Below, piece after piece: positions 24,436-32,434 of a DNA stretch of 64,000 nt. This DNA comes from Streptomyces sp. R302 (GTDB lineage Bacteria; Actinomycetota; Actinomycetes; Streptomycetales; Streptomycetaceae). How positions within the stretch are numbered: the first letter of the stretch is position 1; each line of letters starts with the position of its first letter. The notes beneath the pieces were generated by a model, which had not been told where the DNA came from, searched no databases, and saw nothing but the letters and a program-made list of their open reading frames with translations. Position numbers and translations under genes: made by a program. Location of the stretch: assembly GCF_012927245.1 (NCBI RefSeq), contig NZ_JABBGE010000010.1, positions 62,001 to 126,000 on the forward strand. Reading direction: 5' to 3'.

Positions 24436-26852
24436 AGCAGGGTCAGGTCGTCGGTGCTCGCCTCCGCGAGCACCGCGACCCGGCCCGCGTGCCGCTCGAC
24501 CATCGACTCGAAGGTCTGCCGCGCCGTCCGCCCGTTGCCGAACGCCGGCCCCTTCGGCAGCTTCCCGAAGTACGTCAGGAGCGCGTCGTCCGCGCCCTCC
24601 GCGAGCCGGTACTCGTGCTCGTCCGCCTGCTGCCGCACGATCCGCAGCAGCTCCTCCGGCGTGTAGTCACCGAAACTGATGGTCCGTGAGAAACGGGACG
24701 CCACACCGGGGTTGACGGTGAGGAACCGCTCCATCTCGGCCGTGTACCCGGCGACGATCACCACCACCGCGTCCCGGTGGTCCTCCATCAGCTTCACCAG
24801 CGTGTCGATCGCCTCGCGCCCGAAGTCCCGCCCCGAGTCCTCCGGCGACAGCGCGTACGCCTCGTCCACGAACAGCACCCCGCCGCGCGCCCGGTCGAAC
24901 GCCTCCTGGGTGCGGATCGCGGTCGACCCGATGTGCTCGCCGACCAGGTCGACCCGGGAGACCTCCACGAGATGACCGCGCTCCAGGACACCGAGCGAGG
25001 CGAGGATCTCGCCGTAGAGGCGGGCGACGGTGGTCTTGCCGGTGCCCGGGTTGCCGGTGAAGACGAGATGGCGGCGGACCGAGGCGGCCTTCAGCCCCGC
25101 CTCCTGCCGCTTGCGGCCCACCTCGATCATGTTGGTGAGCGTCCGCACCTCGTGCTTCACGCTGTCCAGACCGACCAGCGCGTCGAGCGCCCCGAGCACA
25201 TCGTCCGAGGACCTCGGCGCAGGGACCGGAAGGGTGGCCGCGGCGGCCGGCGCGGCGAGCGGGGCCGGGGCGCCGGTACGCGCCGGGGGAGGGCCGCCGA
25301 GCAGGCCGGGGGAGTGCTGGGCCGCCGTCAGGAGCGGGGAGGCCGGGGCCGGAGCCGCCGGAACGTGCGCCGGCGGAGTCCGTACGGCGCTCTCGTCGCC
25401 GGTGCAGTCCTCCACGACGGGCCCGTCCTCGGGGTACTCGTACCCGCCCCGCGCGCACCGCTCGGTCCGGCAGCGGCGCAGCACCGTCCGGCAGCCGTCC
25501 ATCACGTGGAAGCCGTAACCGCCGCTGCCCGTGACCCGGCAGCCCAGGAAGGTGCCCCGGCCCTCCGCCGACACGTAGAAACCGGCCTCGGCGGGGGAGG
25601 TGACGACACAGCGCTCGACCGTGGGGTCCGCGCCCTTGGTGACGATCACGCCCGTCTGCACCGAGTCCACGGTGCAGTTGGCGAGGGTGCCGCCGCTGCC
25701 GTGGTCGCGGAACCACGCCCCGGTGGACGCCTCCTTGATCCGGCAGTCGTCCAGCTGGGCGGTGGCGCCGTCGCTCACCGACACGGCGGTGTTGCGCACC
25801 TGTGTGAGGTCGCTGTCCACGACGTCCACCCGGGAGCCCCGGTCGAGTACGAACAGCGCGTCCGGCACGTCGTGCACCCGGCACGCGTCGAGCACGGCGC
25901 TCGCCCCGTCGCTCACCCACACCGCCGGGTAGTCGCCGGTGCTGTCGTGGATCTCGCACTGGTGGGCGTCCACGCGCGTGCCCGGGTCCCACACCGACAG
26001 GCCGTTGCGCCCGAAGCGCCGCACGGTCGACCGGGTGAGCGTCAGCACCGAACGCGACCGCAGGTCCACGGCGTTCTCCGGCACGTCGTGGATGTCGCAG
26101 TCGGAGAGCGTGAGCACGGCGTCGGTGTCCAGGGTGACGCCGTCGGCGGACGTGCGGTGCACGGAGGAGTCCACGAGGTGCGCCGTGGCGCGGCCGGCGA
26201 TCTGCAGCCCGGCGCCCTTGATCTCGTACACCTCGCAGCCGATGCCCTCCAGGCCGCTGCCCTCGCCGGTGACGGCGATCCCGGCGCCGGAGGCGTGGTG
26301 CACCCGGCACCGTTCGAGCCGGGGGTGCGCCCCGCCGCGCACGGCCACCCCGGCCTGCCCGGCCGCGACGACCTCGCACTCCTCGAAGACCCCGCCCGCG
26401 CCGTCGACGGCCGCGATGCCGACCCCCGCCGGATTGTCGACGGTGCAGCGCCTGGCCGTCGGCCTGGCCTGCCCGCGCACCTCGATCCCGGCGGCCGAAC
26501 GGGTCATGATCCGCAGGTCGAGCAGTTCCGGCGTGCCGTCCTCGACGAGCAGCGCCGGCGCCGCCACGTCCTGGCCCTCGATGTGCAGATCCCGCACGAT
26601 CGCCGACGCGCGCAGCGTCAGCGGCACCCCGTCAGGCGGCGCGATCCGCACCGGCCCCGCCCCGTCCTCCGGCCCCCGCAGCGTCACCGCCCGGGTCACC
26701 ACGAGGTTCTCGCGGTACGTGCCGGGCGCGACGGTGAGGACGTCGCCGTCACCGGCCGCCTCCAGCGCGGCGGCGAGGGAGGCGTACTCGCCCGTGCGGC
26801 GCCGCCACCGCGACGTGCCGGTGTGCGTCACCTGGACCGTGCCCTGTGCCAT
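24405..26852 (-). CDS. Right-handed beta-helix protein fused to a CbbX/EccA-like AAA ATPase
   Basis: An 815-aa fusion. Residues about 20-515 form a right-handed parallel beta-helix built of about 22-residue coils (pectate-lyase-like, NosD/CASH type; for example RCRVHHASGAGIAVTGEG). A Pro/Ala-rich linker follows (about 525-590). Residues about 600-815 are a CbxX/CfqX-type AAA+ domain with Walker A GNPGTGKTT, Walker B VLFVDEAYAL and the SRFSRTI arginine finger. The AAA part resembles EccA-like and CbbX remodelling ATPases, suggesting the helix recognises a partner to be remodelled. Upstream lies a phased GGATCC array. No type VII secretion gene is adjacent. Confidence 0.88.
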   Translation of the reverse strand: MAQGTVQVTHTGTSRWRRRTGEYASLAAALEAAGDGDVLTVAPGTYRENLVVTRAVTLRGPEDGAGPVRIAPPDGVPLTLRASAIVRDLHIEGQDVAAPALLVEDGTPELLDLRIMTRSAAGIEVRGQARPTARRCTVDNPAGVGIAAVDGAGGVFEECEVVAAGQAGVAVRGGAHPRLERCRVHHASGAGIAVTGEGSGLEGIGCEVYEIKGAGLQIAGRATAHLVDSSVHRTSADGVTLDTDAVLTLSDCDIHDVPENAVDLRSRSVLTLTRSTVRRFGRNGLSVWDPGTRVDAHQCEIHDSTGDYPAVWVSDGASAVLDACRVHDVPDALFVLDRGSRVDVVDSDLTQVRNTAVSVSDGATAQLDDCRIKEASTGAWFRDHGSGGTLANCTVDSVQTGVIVTKGADPTVERCVVTSPAEAGFYVSAEGRGTFLGCRVTGSGGYGFHVMDGCRTVLRRCRTERCARGGYEYPEDGPVVEDCTGDESAVRTPPAHVPAAPAPASPLLTAAQHSPGLLGGPPPARTGAPAPLAAPAAAATLPVPAPRSSDDVLGALDALVGLDSVKHEVRTLTNMIEVGRKRQEAGLKAASVRRHLVFTGNPGTGKTTVARLYGEILASLGVLERGHLVEVSRVDLVGEHIGSTAIRTQEAFDRARGGVLFVDEAYALSPEDSGRDFGREAIDTLVKLMEDHRDAVVVIVAGYTAEMERFLTVNPGVASRFSRTISFGDYTPEELLRIVRQQADEHEYRLAEGADDALLTYFGKLPKGPAFGNGRTARQTFESMVERHAGRVAVLAEASTDDLTLLYPEDLPELP

Positions 26853-26893
26853 GGGTGTGCTCTGCCCCCGCCTCGTGCCGTCGACGCTGAACC

Positions 26894-27081
26894 GGATCCA
26901 GGATCCGATGCATTGGATCCGACGTAACGGATCCTGGATCCAATGCCATGGATCCTGGATCCAATAGAACGGATCCTGGATCCGACCTACGGGATCCGAT
27001 GTACGGGATCCGACCTCCTGGATCCGGCGTACTGGATCCAATGTGCCGGATCCCCTGTGGTGGATCCGGTATCCGGGATCG
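26894..27081. repeat. GGATCC array phased on 7 bp
   Basis: Fifteen GGATCC sites occur at 26894, 26901, 26915, 26929, 26936, 26950, 26957, 26971, 26978, 26992, 27006, 27020, 27034, 27048 and 27062, every one a multiple of 7 bp from the first; a degenerate GGATCG at 27076 keeps the phase. It fills the 5' flank of the beta-helix/AAA gene, 41-230 nt upstream of its start codon. The remaining bases up to 27181 show no gene. Confidence 0.93.
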
Positions 27082-27181
27082 TGGACCCGATGCCCCACCG
27101 TAGCGCGCGCGGCCGCGCGGGGTTGACGGGTCGTCGAGCCACACCCTTACGGGGCACGGAACCCCTGCTTCCGGGGCGGGG

Positions 27182-27790
27182 TCAGCTGCCGGTGCCGGTT
27201 CGGCCCCAGTCGGGGCCGACCGACGCCCAGGCGCGGTCGAGGCGCGCGTACCGCCGGCAGCGGAGGCGTCGCATGACCAGTCGCCGGACCAGTTCGACGC
27301 CGACGGCGGTGAGGACGGCCGTCATCAGGCCGACGAGGACCGCGTGGGCGCGGGCCGTGTCGCGGGCCAGGGGCGCGGTGACGGGACGGCCGTCCCGGTC
27401 GGTCCAGAGGGAGAAGGCGTCGCCGGGCGCGGAACTGGCCCGGGAGGTGGTGACGGTGCCCGTGCGGGAGGTGCCGTCGGGGGCGGTCCATCGGGCCACG
27501 ACCGCGCGCCGGAAGCGCTGTTCGGCGGCCTGTTCGTGCGAGGCGGCGCCGCCCGGCGACTTCGGGGCGGGCCGGAGCACATGGGCCGTGGTCTCCACGC
27601 GCCCCTGCTGCTGGGCGTGGACCGCGCGCTGGAGCGAGTGCTGCGCGGCGGCTCCGGCCGCCCAGCCGGCCGCGGGCACCGCCAGGCACAGTGCGAGGGC
27701 GGCGATGAGCGCCACCCACACCTCGACCAGGTCCGTCGTGCGGCGCAGGGGATTGTGCCGCCAGCGCCAGAGTCCGGTGACTGCGCGCAT
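27182..27790 (-). CDS. Rv1733c-family membrane protein
   Basis: A 202-aa protein with two transmembrane segments (WVALIAALALCLAVPAAGWA near residues 25-45 and VLVGLMTAVLTAVGVELV near 155-172) flanking an extracytoplasmic domain of about 100 residues. The RWRHNPLRRTTD motif before the first segment is typical of the Rv1733c family, which is widespread in actinobacteria and of unknown function. The ATG at 27790 has GAGGGGG upstream. It precedes the beta-helix/AAA gene on the same strand but is separated from it by the GGATCC array. Confidence 0.82.
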   Translation of the reverse strand: MRAVTGLWRWRHNPLRRTTDLVEVWVALIAALALCLAVPAAGWAAGAAAQHSLQRAVHAQQQGRVETTAHVLRPAPKSPGGAASHEQAAEQRFRRAVVARWTAPDGTSRTGTVTTSRASSAPGDAFSLWTDRDGRPVTAPLARDTARAHAVLVGLMTAVLTAVGVELVRRLVMRRLRCRRYARLDRAWASVGPDWGRTGTGS

Positions 27791-27876
27791 GTGCCGAACC
27801 CCCTCGTTCGTCGGTCCTCCGACGAGTCTGCCCTCGGGGCGCGCGGTTCGCCTGTCGAGCGGGGCGGGGTCGGCGG

Positions 27877-28701
27877 TCAGTCGAGGATCTTCACCGGATC
27901 GCCGACGCGGACGGTGCCGCGGTGTTCGGGGACGAGGTTCTGACCGAAGACGAGCCTGCCGTTCAGCTTGCGGTGTCGGCCGAGGGTCCGCAGCGGCTCC
28001 TTGCCGCGCGCGGTGGTCGTCTGGTCGGTGGTGGTCACCACGCACCGCCCGCACGGCTTGGCGACCCGGAAGGTCACCTCGCCCACGGCGAGCCGGGTCC
28101 AGCCGTCCTCCGCCCACGCCTCGGTGCCGTCGACGACGAGGTTCGGCCGGAAGCGGCTCATGGGCAGCGGGCCCTCGTGGGCGTGGTCGCCCTCGCCGAT
28201 CAGTCTGTTGAGGGCGTCGAGGGAGGCGCTGGAGGTGACGAGCAGCGGGTAGCCGTCGGCGAGGCTGACGGTCTCGCCGGGGAGCGCGTACGCCGGGTCG
28301 ATCGGGCGCCGGTGCTCGGGCGCGTCCAGGTGGACCAGGCGCGCGTCGGTCTCCAGGTGGGCGGAGAACCAGGCGGCGGCCGGCGCGCCGGCGGGCACCG
28401 TCTCCACGTCCTTGTCGAAGAGGTCCACCGTCAGCGTGGCCGAGGGCTCGGGTACGGGGACCACCAGCGGTTCGCGTCCGGGCGCGGTCAGTCGCAGGCC
28501 GCCGTCCGGGAGGGGTTCGGCGGCGGCGAGGGCGAGCCGGGGGTGACGGCGCTGGGTCATGACGGTGCCGGTGGCGTCGACGACCGCCCAGCGGCGGTCG
28601 TGCGCGAGGCCCCAGGGCTGCACCTCCGCCTCCGCGCGGTCGAGCGCGCGCAGGGCCTTGACGGGATGGACGTGGACGGAGCGGAGGACGGGATCAGCCA
28701 T
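27877..28701 (-). CDS. MOSC-domain protein (YcbX/mARC-like)
   Basis: A 274-aa protein with an N-terminal MOSC beta-barrel (SVHVHPVKALRALDRAEAEV) and a C-terminal MOSC domain (MSRFRPNLVVDG, KPCGRCVVTTTDQTT). The conserved cysteine of molybdenum-binding relatives is within KPCGRC. Such proteins bind molybdenum cofactor and reduce N-hydroxylated compounds, usually with a ferredoxin-type partner; none is fused here. The ATG at 28701 follows CAGGATG-type purines. Confidence 0.88.
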   Translation of the reverse strand: MADPVLRSVHVHPVKALRALDRAEAEVQPWGLAHDRRWAVVDATGTVMTQRRHPRLALAAAEPLPDGGLRLTAPGREPLVVPVPEPSATLTVDLFDKDVETVPAGAPAAAWFSAHLETDARLVHLDAPEHRRPIDPAYALPGETVSLADGYPLLVTSSASLDALNRLIGEGDHAHEGPLPMSRFRPNLVVDGTEAWAEDGWTRLAVGEVTFRVAKPCGRCVVTTTDQTTTARGKEPLRTLGRHRKLNGRLVFGQNLVPEHRGTVRVGDPVKILD

Positions 28702-28755
28702 GGGCCCATCCTGCCAGCCGCTCCGTCCCCGCCGGGATCGGGGTCGCGCGTCCCG

Positions 28756-29274
28756 TCAGTAACCGCCGCCCTGGTAGGGGCGGTTGTACGGGTCGTGGTA
28801 CTGCGCGGGGGCCGGGACCGGCGCCGGAGCGGGGCGCGGGGCGGCGGGCCGCATCGCCTCGTAGCCGGTGGCGGCCGGCCGGGCCGGCTGCGGGACCGGT
28901 CCGCCCGGGTAGCCGCGCGGCGGCGCGGGCTGCTGCGGGATGTACGGCGTCGGGGCGGGCTGGAGCGGCGCGGGCGCCGCCATCTGCGGGGCCGGCTGCG
29001 GATATCCGTAACCGCCGCCGCCGAGGTAGCCGGGCGCCGGCTGGGGGGAAGGCGCCGAGGGGAGGGCGGGCAGGGCCGCCGGGAGCGCCGGCAGGTAGGA
29101 GCCGGTCGGCGCGGGCGTCGGATAGCCGACGGGGGCCTCGTACGCGGCGGGCACTCGGATCGGGGCGATCTGAGGCGTGCCCCGCTCCGCGACCAGGGAG
29201 TCGTAGATAGGGGTGTCCGGGAAGGACGGCGCGGTGTGGTAACCGCCTCCATAGCTGGAGCGGGGGGAGGTCAT
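28756..29274 (-). CDS. Proline-rich DUF6643-like protein
   Basis: A 172-aa protein very rich in Pro, Ala, Gly and Tyr. The conserved N-terminus SPRSSYGGGYHTAPSFPD continues IYDSLVAERGTPQIAPIRVP, and the rest is low-complexity. It resembles a streptomycete-only family of unknown function, plausibly disordered. No ribosome site precedes the ATG; TAACTT lies seven nt upstream on the minus strand, suggesting a leaderless mRNA. Confidence 0.75.
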   Translation of the reverse strand: MTSPRSSYGGGYHTAPSFPDTPIYDSLVAERGTPQIAPIRVPAAYEAPVGYPTPAPTGSYLPALPAALPALPSAPSPQPAPGYLGGGGYGYPQPAPQMAAPAPLQPAPTPYIPQQPAPPRGYPGGPVPQPARPAATGYEAMRPAAPRPAPAPVPAPAQYHDPYNRPYQGGGY

Positions 29275-29590
29275 GGCACATAAGTTAAGCCCACGATCTG
29301 CCGATTGGGGAGCCTGCTCAACGCCTTCTTTGACGGGCTTCTGGCGGCCGTGGATCCCCAACCAGAGCGAACTCGTAGAAAACGGGCATGCCGCTGTTTC
29401 ATGATCGCGTAAAACCCGAGTTGAGAGGGGGTTACCGCCGGGTCGGACCGCAAGGGGCCGACGGCTCCACCCGGTATGAAGAACGGATAAAGAAAAGGCG
29501 GCCGGAGGGAGTGGGAGAAGTGATCTTGGGTAAGTCGAAACGTCAATCCGATGCCGAACGGCGAGATGTACACACGCCGAATTCGCCGCG
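29275..29590. other. AT-richer intergenic region, no convincing gene
   Basis: About 316 nt between two minus-strand genes are noticeably less GC-rich than the surroundings. Possible minus-strand promoter elements for the DUF6643-like gene lie at its left end. A plus-strand frame from GTG 29520 to a TAG at 29651, preceded by GGGAGAAG, would encode 43 charged residues; I do not support it as a gene. ACTCCCCG/CGGGGAGT (29593-29611) forms a small hairpin at the end of the next gene. Confidence 0.4.
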
Positions 29591-30814
29591 TTACTCCCCG
29601 TGGCGGGGAGTGAATTCCCCGCCTCCCGTCGCCGTCCGGCCCCCGGAGTAGACCCGGCCCTTCCACGCCCCGCCCCGCCCGCGGTAGTGCCGCACCGCCG
29701 AATCCACCGTCATCAGCAGATAGAGGAAGGCGGTGAACGGCAGCAGCGGCGCCGTCCACACCGGCTGACGGTAGTGGCGCAGCATCGGTACGTACGTCCC
29801 CGTCATCACCGCCCAGGCCGCCCCGCCCGCCCACGCCGCCGGCGCGTCCCCCGAGACCAGCCCCGCCACGCACGCGGCCGGCGGCACCAGATAGACGAGC
29901 GCGAGCCCGACGACCGTCCCGAGCAGCAGCGGCGGGCTGTAGCGCAGCTGGGCGTACGCGCTCCGCGTCACCATCCGCCACAGTTCCCCGAGCCCCGGAT
30001 ACGGGCGCACCGATGCGACCCGCTCGGCCAGCCCCAGCCAGATCCGGCCGCCGGCCGCCCGCACCGCCCGCGCCAGCGACACGTCGTCGATCACCGCCGT
30101 ACGGATCGCGTCCGGCACCCCGGCCGCCACCGCCGTCTCCGTCCGCAGCAGCACGCACCCCCCGGCCGCCGCCGTCGCCCGCGGCCGGGCCGCGTTGATC
30201 CAGCGGAAGGGGTAGAGCTGGGCGAAGAAGTAGACGAAGGCCGGGACCACGAGGCGCTCCCAGAAGTTCGTCACCCGCAGCCGGGCCATCTGCGAGACCA
30301 GGTCCCGGTCGTCGTCCCGCGCCGCGGCCACCAGGCGCCGCAGGCTGTCGGGTTCGTGGGCGATGTCCGCGTCCGTGAGGAGCAGGAACTCCGGCCCACG
30401 CGCGCGTGCCAGCGCCATCCCGTGCCGCAGCGCCCACAGCTTCCCCGTCCACCCCGGTCCGGGCTCGCCCGGCGACACCACCGTGAGCGGCAGCCCGTCG
30501 TGCCGCGCGGCCAGCTCGGCGGCCACCCGTCCCGTCCCGTCCGTACTGCCGTCGTCCACCAGGATCACCTCGGCCCGGCCCGGATAGTCCTGGGCCAGCA
30601 GCGACGGCAGGCTCAGCGGCAGCACCCCCGCCTCGTCCCGCGCGGGCACCACCACCACGACGCCGGGCCACGCCCCCGCCCCCACGCGCGCGTGGCCCGC
30701 GCCGGGGCCGGGCTTCGGCAGGCGCTGGTCCGTGCGCCAGAAGAAGCCCTGGCCGAGCAGGAGCCAGACCCAGACGGCCAGCGAGACGGAAGCGAACCAG
30801 GCAAGCGTGCTCAT
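29591..30814 (-). CDS. Family 2 glycosyltransferase (HpnB-like)
   Basis: A 407-aa GT2 enzyme. An N-terminal membrane segment (residues 5-25) precedes the catalytic domain: VVVVVPARDEAGVLPLSL, the nucleotide site VILVDDGSTDGTG, and the metal-binding LLLTDADIA. Three further hydrophobic segments lie near the C-terminus. The organisation resembles HpnB, the hopanoid-associated glycosyltransferase, though no hopanoid genes are adjacent. It is an inner-membrane enzyme probably glycosylating a lipid. The ATG at 30814 begins the first membrane helix. Confidence 0.85.
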   Translation of the reverse strand: MSTLAWFASVSLAVWVWLLLGQGFFWRTDQRLPKPGPGAGHARVGAGAWPGVVVVVPARDEAGVLPLSLPSLLAQDYPGRAEVILVDDGSTDGTGRVAAELAARHDGLPLTVVSPGEPGPGWTGKLWALRHGMALARARGPEFLLLTDADIAHEPDSLRRLVAAARDDDRDLVSQMARLRVTNFWERLVVPAFVYFFAQLYPFRWINAARPRATAAAGGCVLLRTETAVAAGVPDAIRTAVIDDVSLARAVRAAGGRIWLGLAERVASVRPYPGLGELWRMVTRSAYAQLRYSPPLLLGTVVGLALVYLVPPAACVAGLVSGDAPAAWAGGAAWAVMTGTYVPMLRHYRQPVWTAPLLPFTAFLYLLMTVDSAVRHYRGRGGAWKGRVYSGGRTATGGGEFTPRHGE

Positions 30815-30860
30815 TTGCCGCAGTCTGCCCCAGAACGGCGGGCAGTCGGGGCCCATCGGC

Positions 30861-30866
30861 TAGGGT
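30861..30866 (+). promoter_or_regulatory. Leaderless -10 box TAGGGT
   Basis: TAGGGT ends six nt before the GTG start of the racemase gene, so transcription would begin at the start codon. Confidence 0.5.
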
Positions 30867-30872
30867 GACCGG

Positions 30873-31670
30873 GTGAAGATCGCGCTCATGGACTCCGGAA
30901 TCGGCCTCCTCCCGGCGGCCGCCGCGGTGCGCCGGCTCCGCCCGGACGCCGAGCTGCTCCTCTCCAACGACCCCGACGGCATGCCGTGGGGACCGCGTAC
31001 CCCCGAGGACCTCACCGGGCGCGCCCTCGCCGTCGCCCGCGCCGCCGCCGACCACCGGCCCGACGCCCTGATCGTGGCCTGCAACACCGCGACCGTCCAC
31101 GCCCTGCCCGCGCTGCGCGCCGCCCTCGAACCGGGCGTACCGGTCGTCGGCACCGTCCCCGCGATCAAGCCGGCCGCCGCGGCCGGCGGCAAGGTCGCCA
31201 TCTGGGCGACCCCCGCCACCACCGGCAGCGCCTACCAGCGCGGACTCATCCGCGAGTTCGCCGGGGGCGCCGAGGTCACCGAGGTGCCCTGCCCCGGCCT
31301 CGCCGACGCCGTCGAGCACGCCGACCCCGAGGCCATCGACCGGGCCGTCGTCGCCGCCGCCGCGCTCACCCCGCCGGACGTCCGGGCACTCGTCCTCGGC
31401 TGCACCCACTACGAACTCGTCGAGGACCGCATCCTCGCCGCCCTGACCCCCCGCCGCCGTCCCGGGCTGCCGCCGCTCGTCTTCCACGGCTCCGCCGACG
31501 CCGTCGCCGCCCAGGCCCTGCGCCGCGTCGGTGCCGCGCCGGCCCCCGACGTCGAGCCCACCGGCACCCTCTCCGTCCTGCTCAGCGGCCGCCCCGGCCC
31601 GCTCCCGTCCGCTGCCCTCGCGTACGCCGCCGGCCGCCTCCTGGCCGCCGCCCCGGCCCCCTCCCTCTGA
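30873..31670 (+). CDS. Aspartate/glutamate racemase-family protein (MurI-like)
   Basis: A 265-aa cofactor-independent racemase. Both catalytic cysteines are present: ACNTATVH (Cys70) and GCTHYE (Cys177); the N-terminal Asp7-Ser8 pair (MDSGIG) also matches glutamate racemase. It would interconvert L- and D-glutamate or a related amino acid. The setting, next to a glycosyltransferase rather than the usual murI neighbours, suggests a second, specialised copy. GTG 30873 has no ribosome site and appears leaderless. Confidence 0.85.
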   Translation: MKIALMDSGIGLLPAAAAVRRLRPDAELLLSNDPDGMPWGPRTPEDLTGRALAVARAAADHRPDALIVACNTATVHALPALRAALEPGVPVVGTVPAIKPAAAAGGKVAIWATPATTGSAYQRGLIREFAGGAEVTEVPCPGLADAVEHADPEAIDRAVVAAAALTPPDVRALVLGCTHYELVEDRILAALTPRRRPGLPPLVFHGSADAVAAQALRRVGAAPAPDVEPTGTLSVLLSGRPGPLPSAALAYAAGRLLAAAPAPSL

Positions 31671-31751
31671 TCCCTCCGGGACCCTCGGGGGGACGCCACG
31701 CAGGGTCACCGGACGACTCCGCTCCGGCGGGCTGAACCGGACGCGACTGGG

Positions 31752-31757
31752 TAGTCT
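31752..31757 (+). promoter_or_regulatory. Leaderless -10 box TAGTCT
   Basis: TAGTCT lies seven nt before the ATG of the next membrane protein gene, with no ribosome binding site between. Confidence 0.5.
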
Positions 31758-31764
31758 TCCGAAT

Positions 31765-32325
31765 ATGAGGAAGCAATCCGGCCAGGTACGTGCCGACGGG
31801 CGTCCGCCCGCCGTCTGGACCGGTCGCGCGACCAACCGCTTCCAGTGGATCGCCGCCGTCGCCGGCGCCGCCTTCATGGCGCTCGGGATCACCCTCGCCG
31901 TCGATTCCGCCTGGACCTCCGGCATCGCCGCGCTCGTCATGGCGGTCTTCGGCTGCGTCGCCGCCGGACTCCTCGTCCTCTTCGGCACCCTCGCCTTCGT
32001 CCACGTCGAGGTCCGCGTCGACGACCGGGCCATGGAGGTCCGCTGCGGCCACATCGGCGTCCCCCGCCGGACCATCCCGCTCACCGAGGTCGTCGACGCC
32101 GACTACGCGCCCCGGGTCACCCCGCGCCACTGGGGCGGCTGGGGCTACCGCTGGCGCCCCGACCGGGGCACCGCCGTCGTCGTCCGCCGGGGCGAGGGCC
32201 TGGTGCTCCGCCTCGCCGACGGACGGACCTTCACCGTCACCGTCGACGGCGCCGAAGGAGCGGTCGACTCCATCCGGGGCCGCCTCCGCCACCCGGCTCC
32301 GCCCCAGACCCCCGCCGGCGCCTGA
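31765..32325 (+). CDS. Membrane protein with a PH-like C-terminal domain
   Basis: A 186-aa protein. Two transmembrane helices (about residues 28-48 and 53-77) are followed by a beta-rich domain (HVEVRVDDRAMEVRCGHIG, then RRTIPLTEVVDADYA and GTAVVVRRGEGLVLRLADG) that resembles bacterial PH domains of DUF3093-like proteins. The function is unknown. It lies just upstream of lnt on the same strand; spacing of 109 nt and a separate -10 box suggest its own transcript. Confidence 0.7.
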   Translation: MRKQSGQVRADGRPPAVWTGRATNRFQWIAAVAGAAFMALGITLAVDSAWTSGIAALVMAVFGCVAAGLLVLFGTLAFVHVEVRVDDRAMEVRCGHIGVPRRTIPLTEVVDADYAPRVTPRHWGGWGYRWRPDRGTAVVVRRGEGLVLRLADGRTFTVTVDGAEGAVDSIRGRLRHPAPPQTPAGA

Positions 32326-32421
32326 CCGGCACGCGCGCGTACGGGTGGCACGCTCCCGCGGGGCCCGGCGCGGCGCCCGGAGCCGCGCGGTGCCGGACCG
32401 GGCGTCAACAGACACGGCACG

Positions 32422-32427
32422 TACACT
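32422..32427 (+). promoter_or_regulatory. Leaderless -10 box TACACT
   Basis: TACACT is followed by seven nt and the GTG start of the apolipoprotein N-acyltransferase gene, without a ribosome binding site. Confidence 0.5.
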
Positions 32428-32434
32428 CCGCAAG

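Noticed and set aside
26894..27081. CRISPR array or transposon end
   Set aside because: The GGATCC units are separated by one or eight variable bases only, with no long repeats, inverted ends or transposase.
29400..29520. A c-di-AMP (ydaO-type) or other riboswitch in the AT-richer gap
   Set aside because: Some GGGTCGGACC-like segments recall such elements, but no consistent set of paired stems could be drawn on either strand.
29520..29651. A 43-codon plus-strand gene starting at GTG
   Set aside because: It has a ribosome-like site but unusual composition, overlaps the end of the glycosyltransferase gene on the other strand and matches no family I know.
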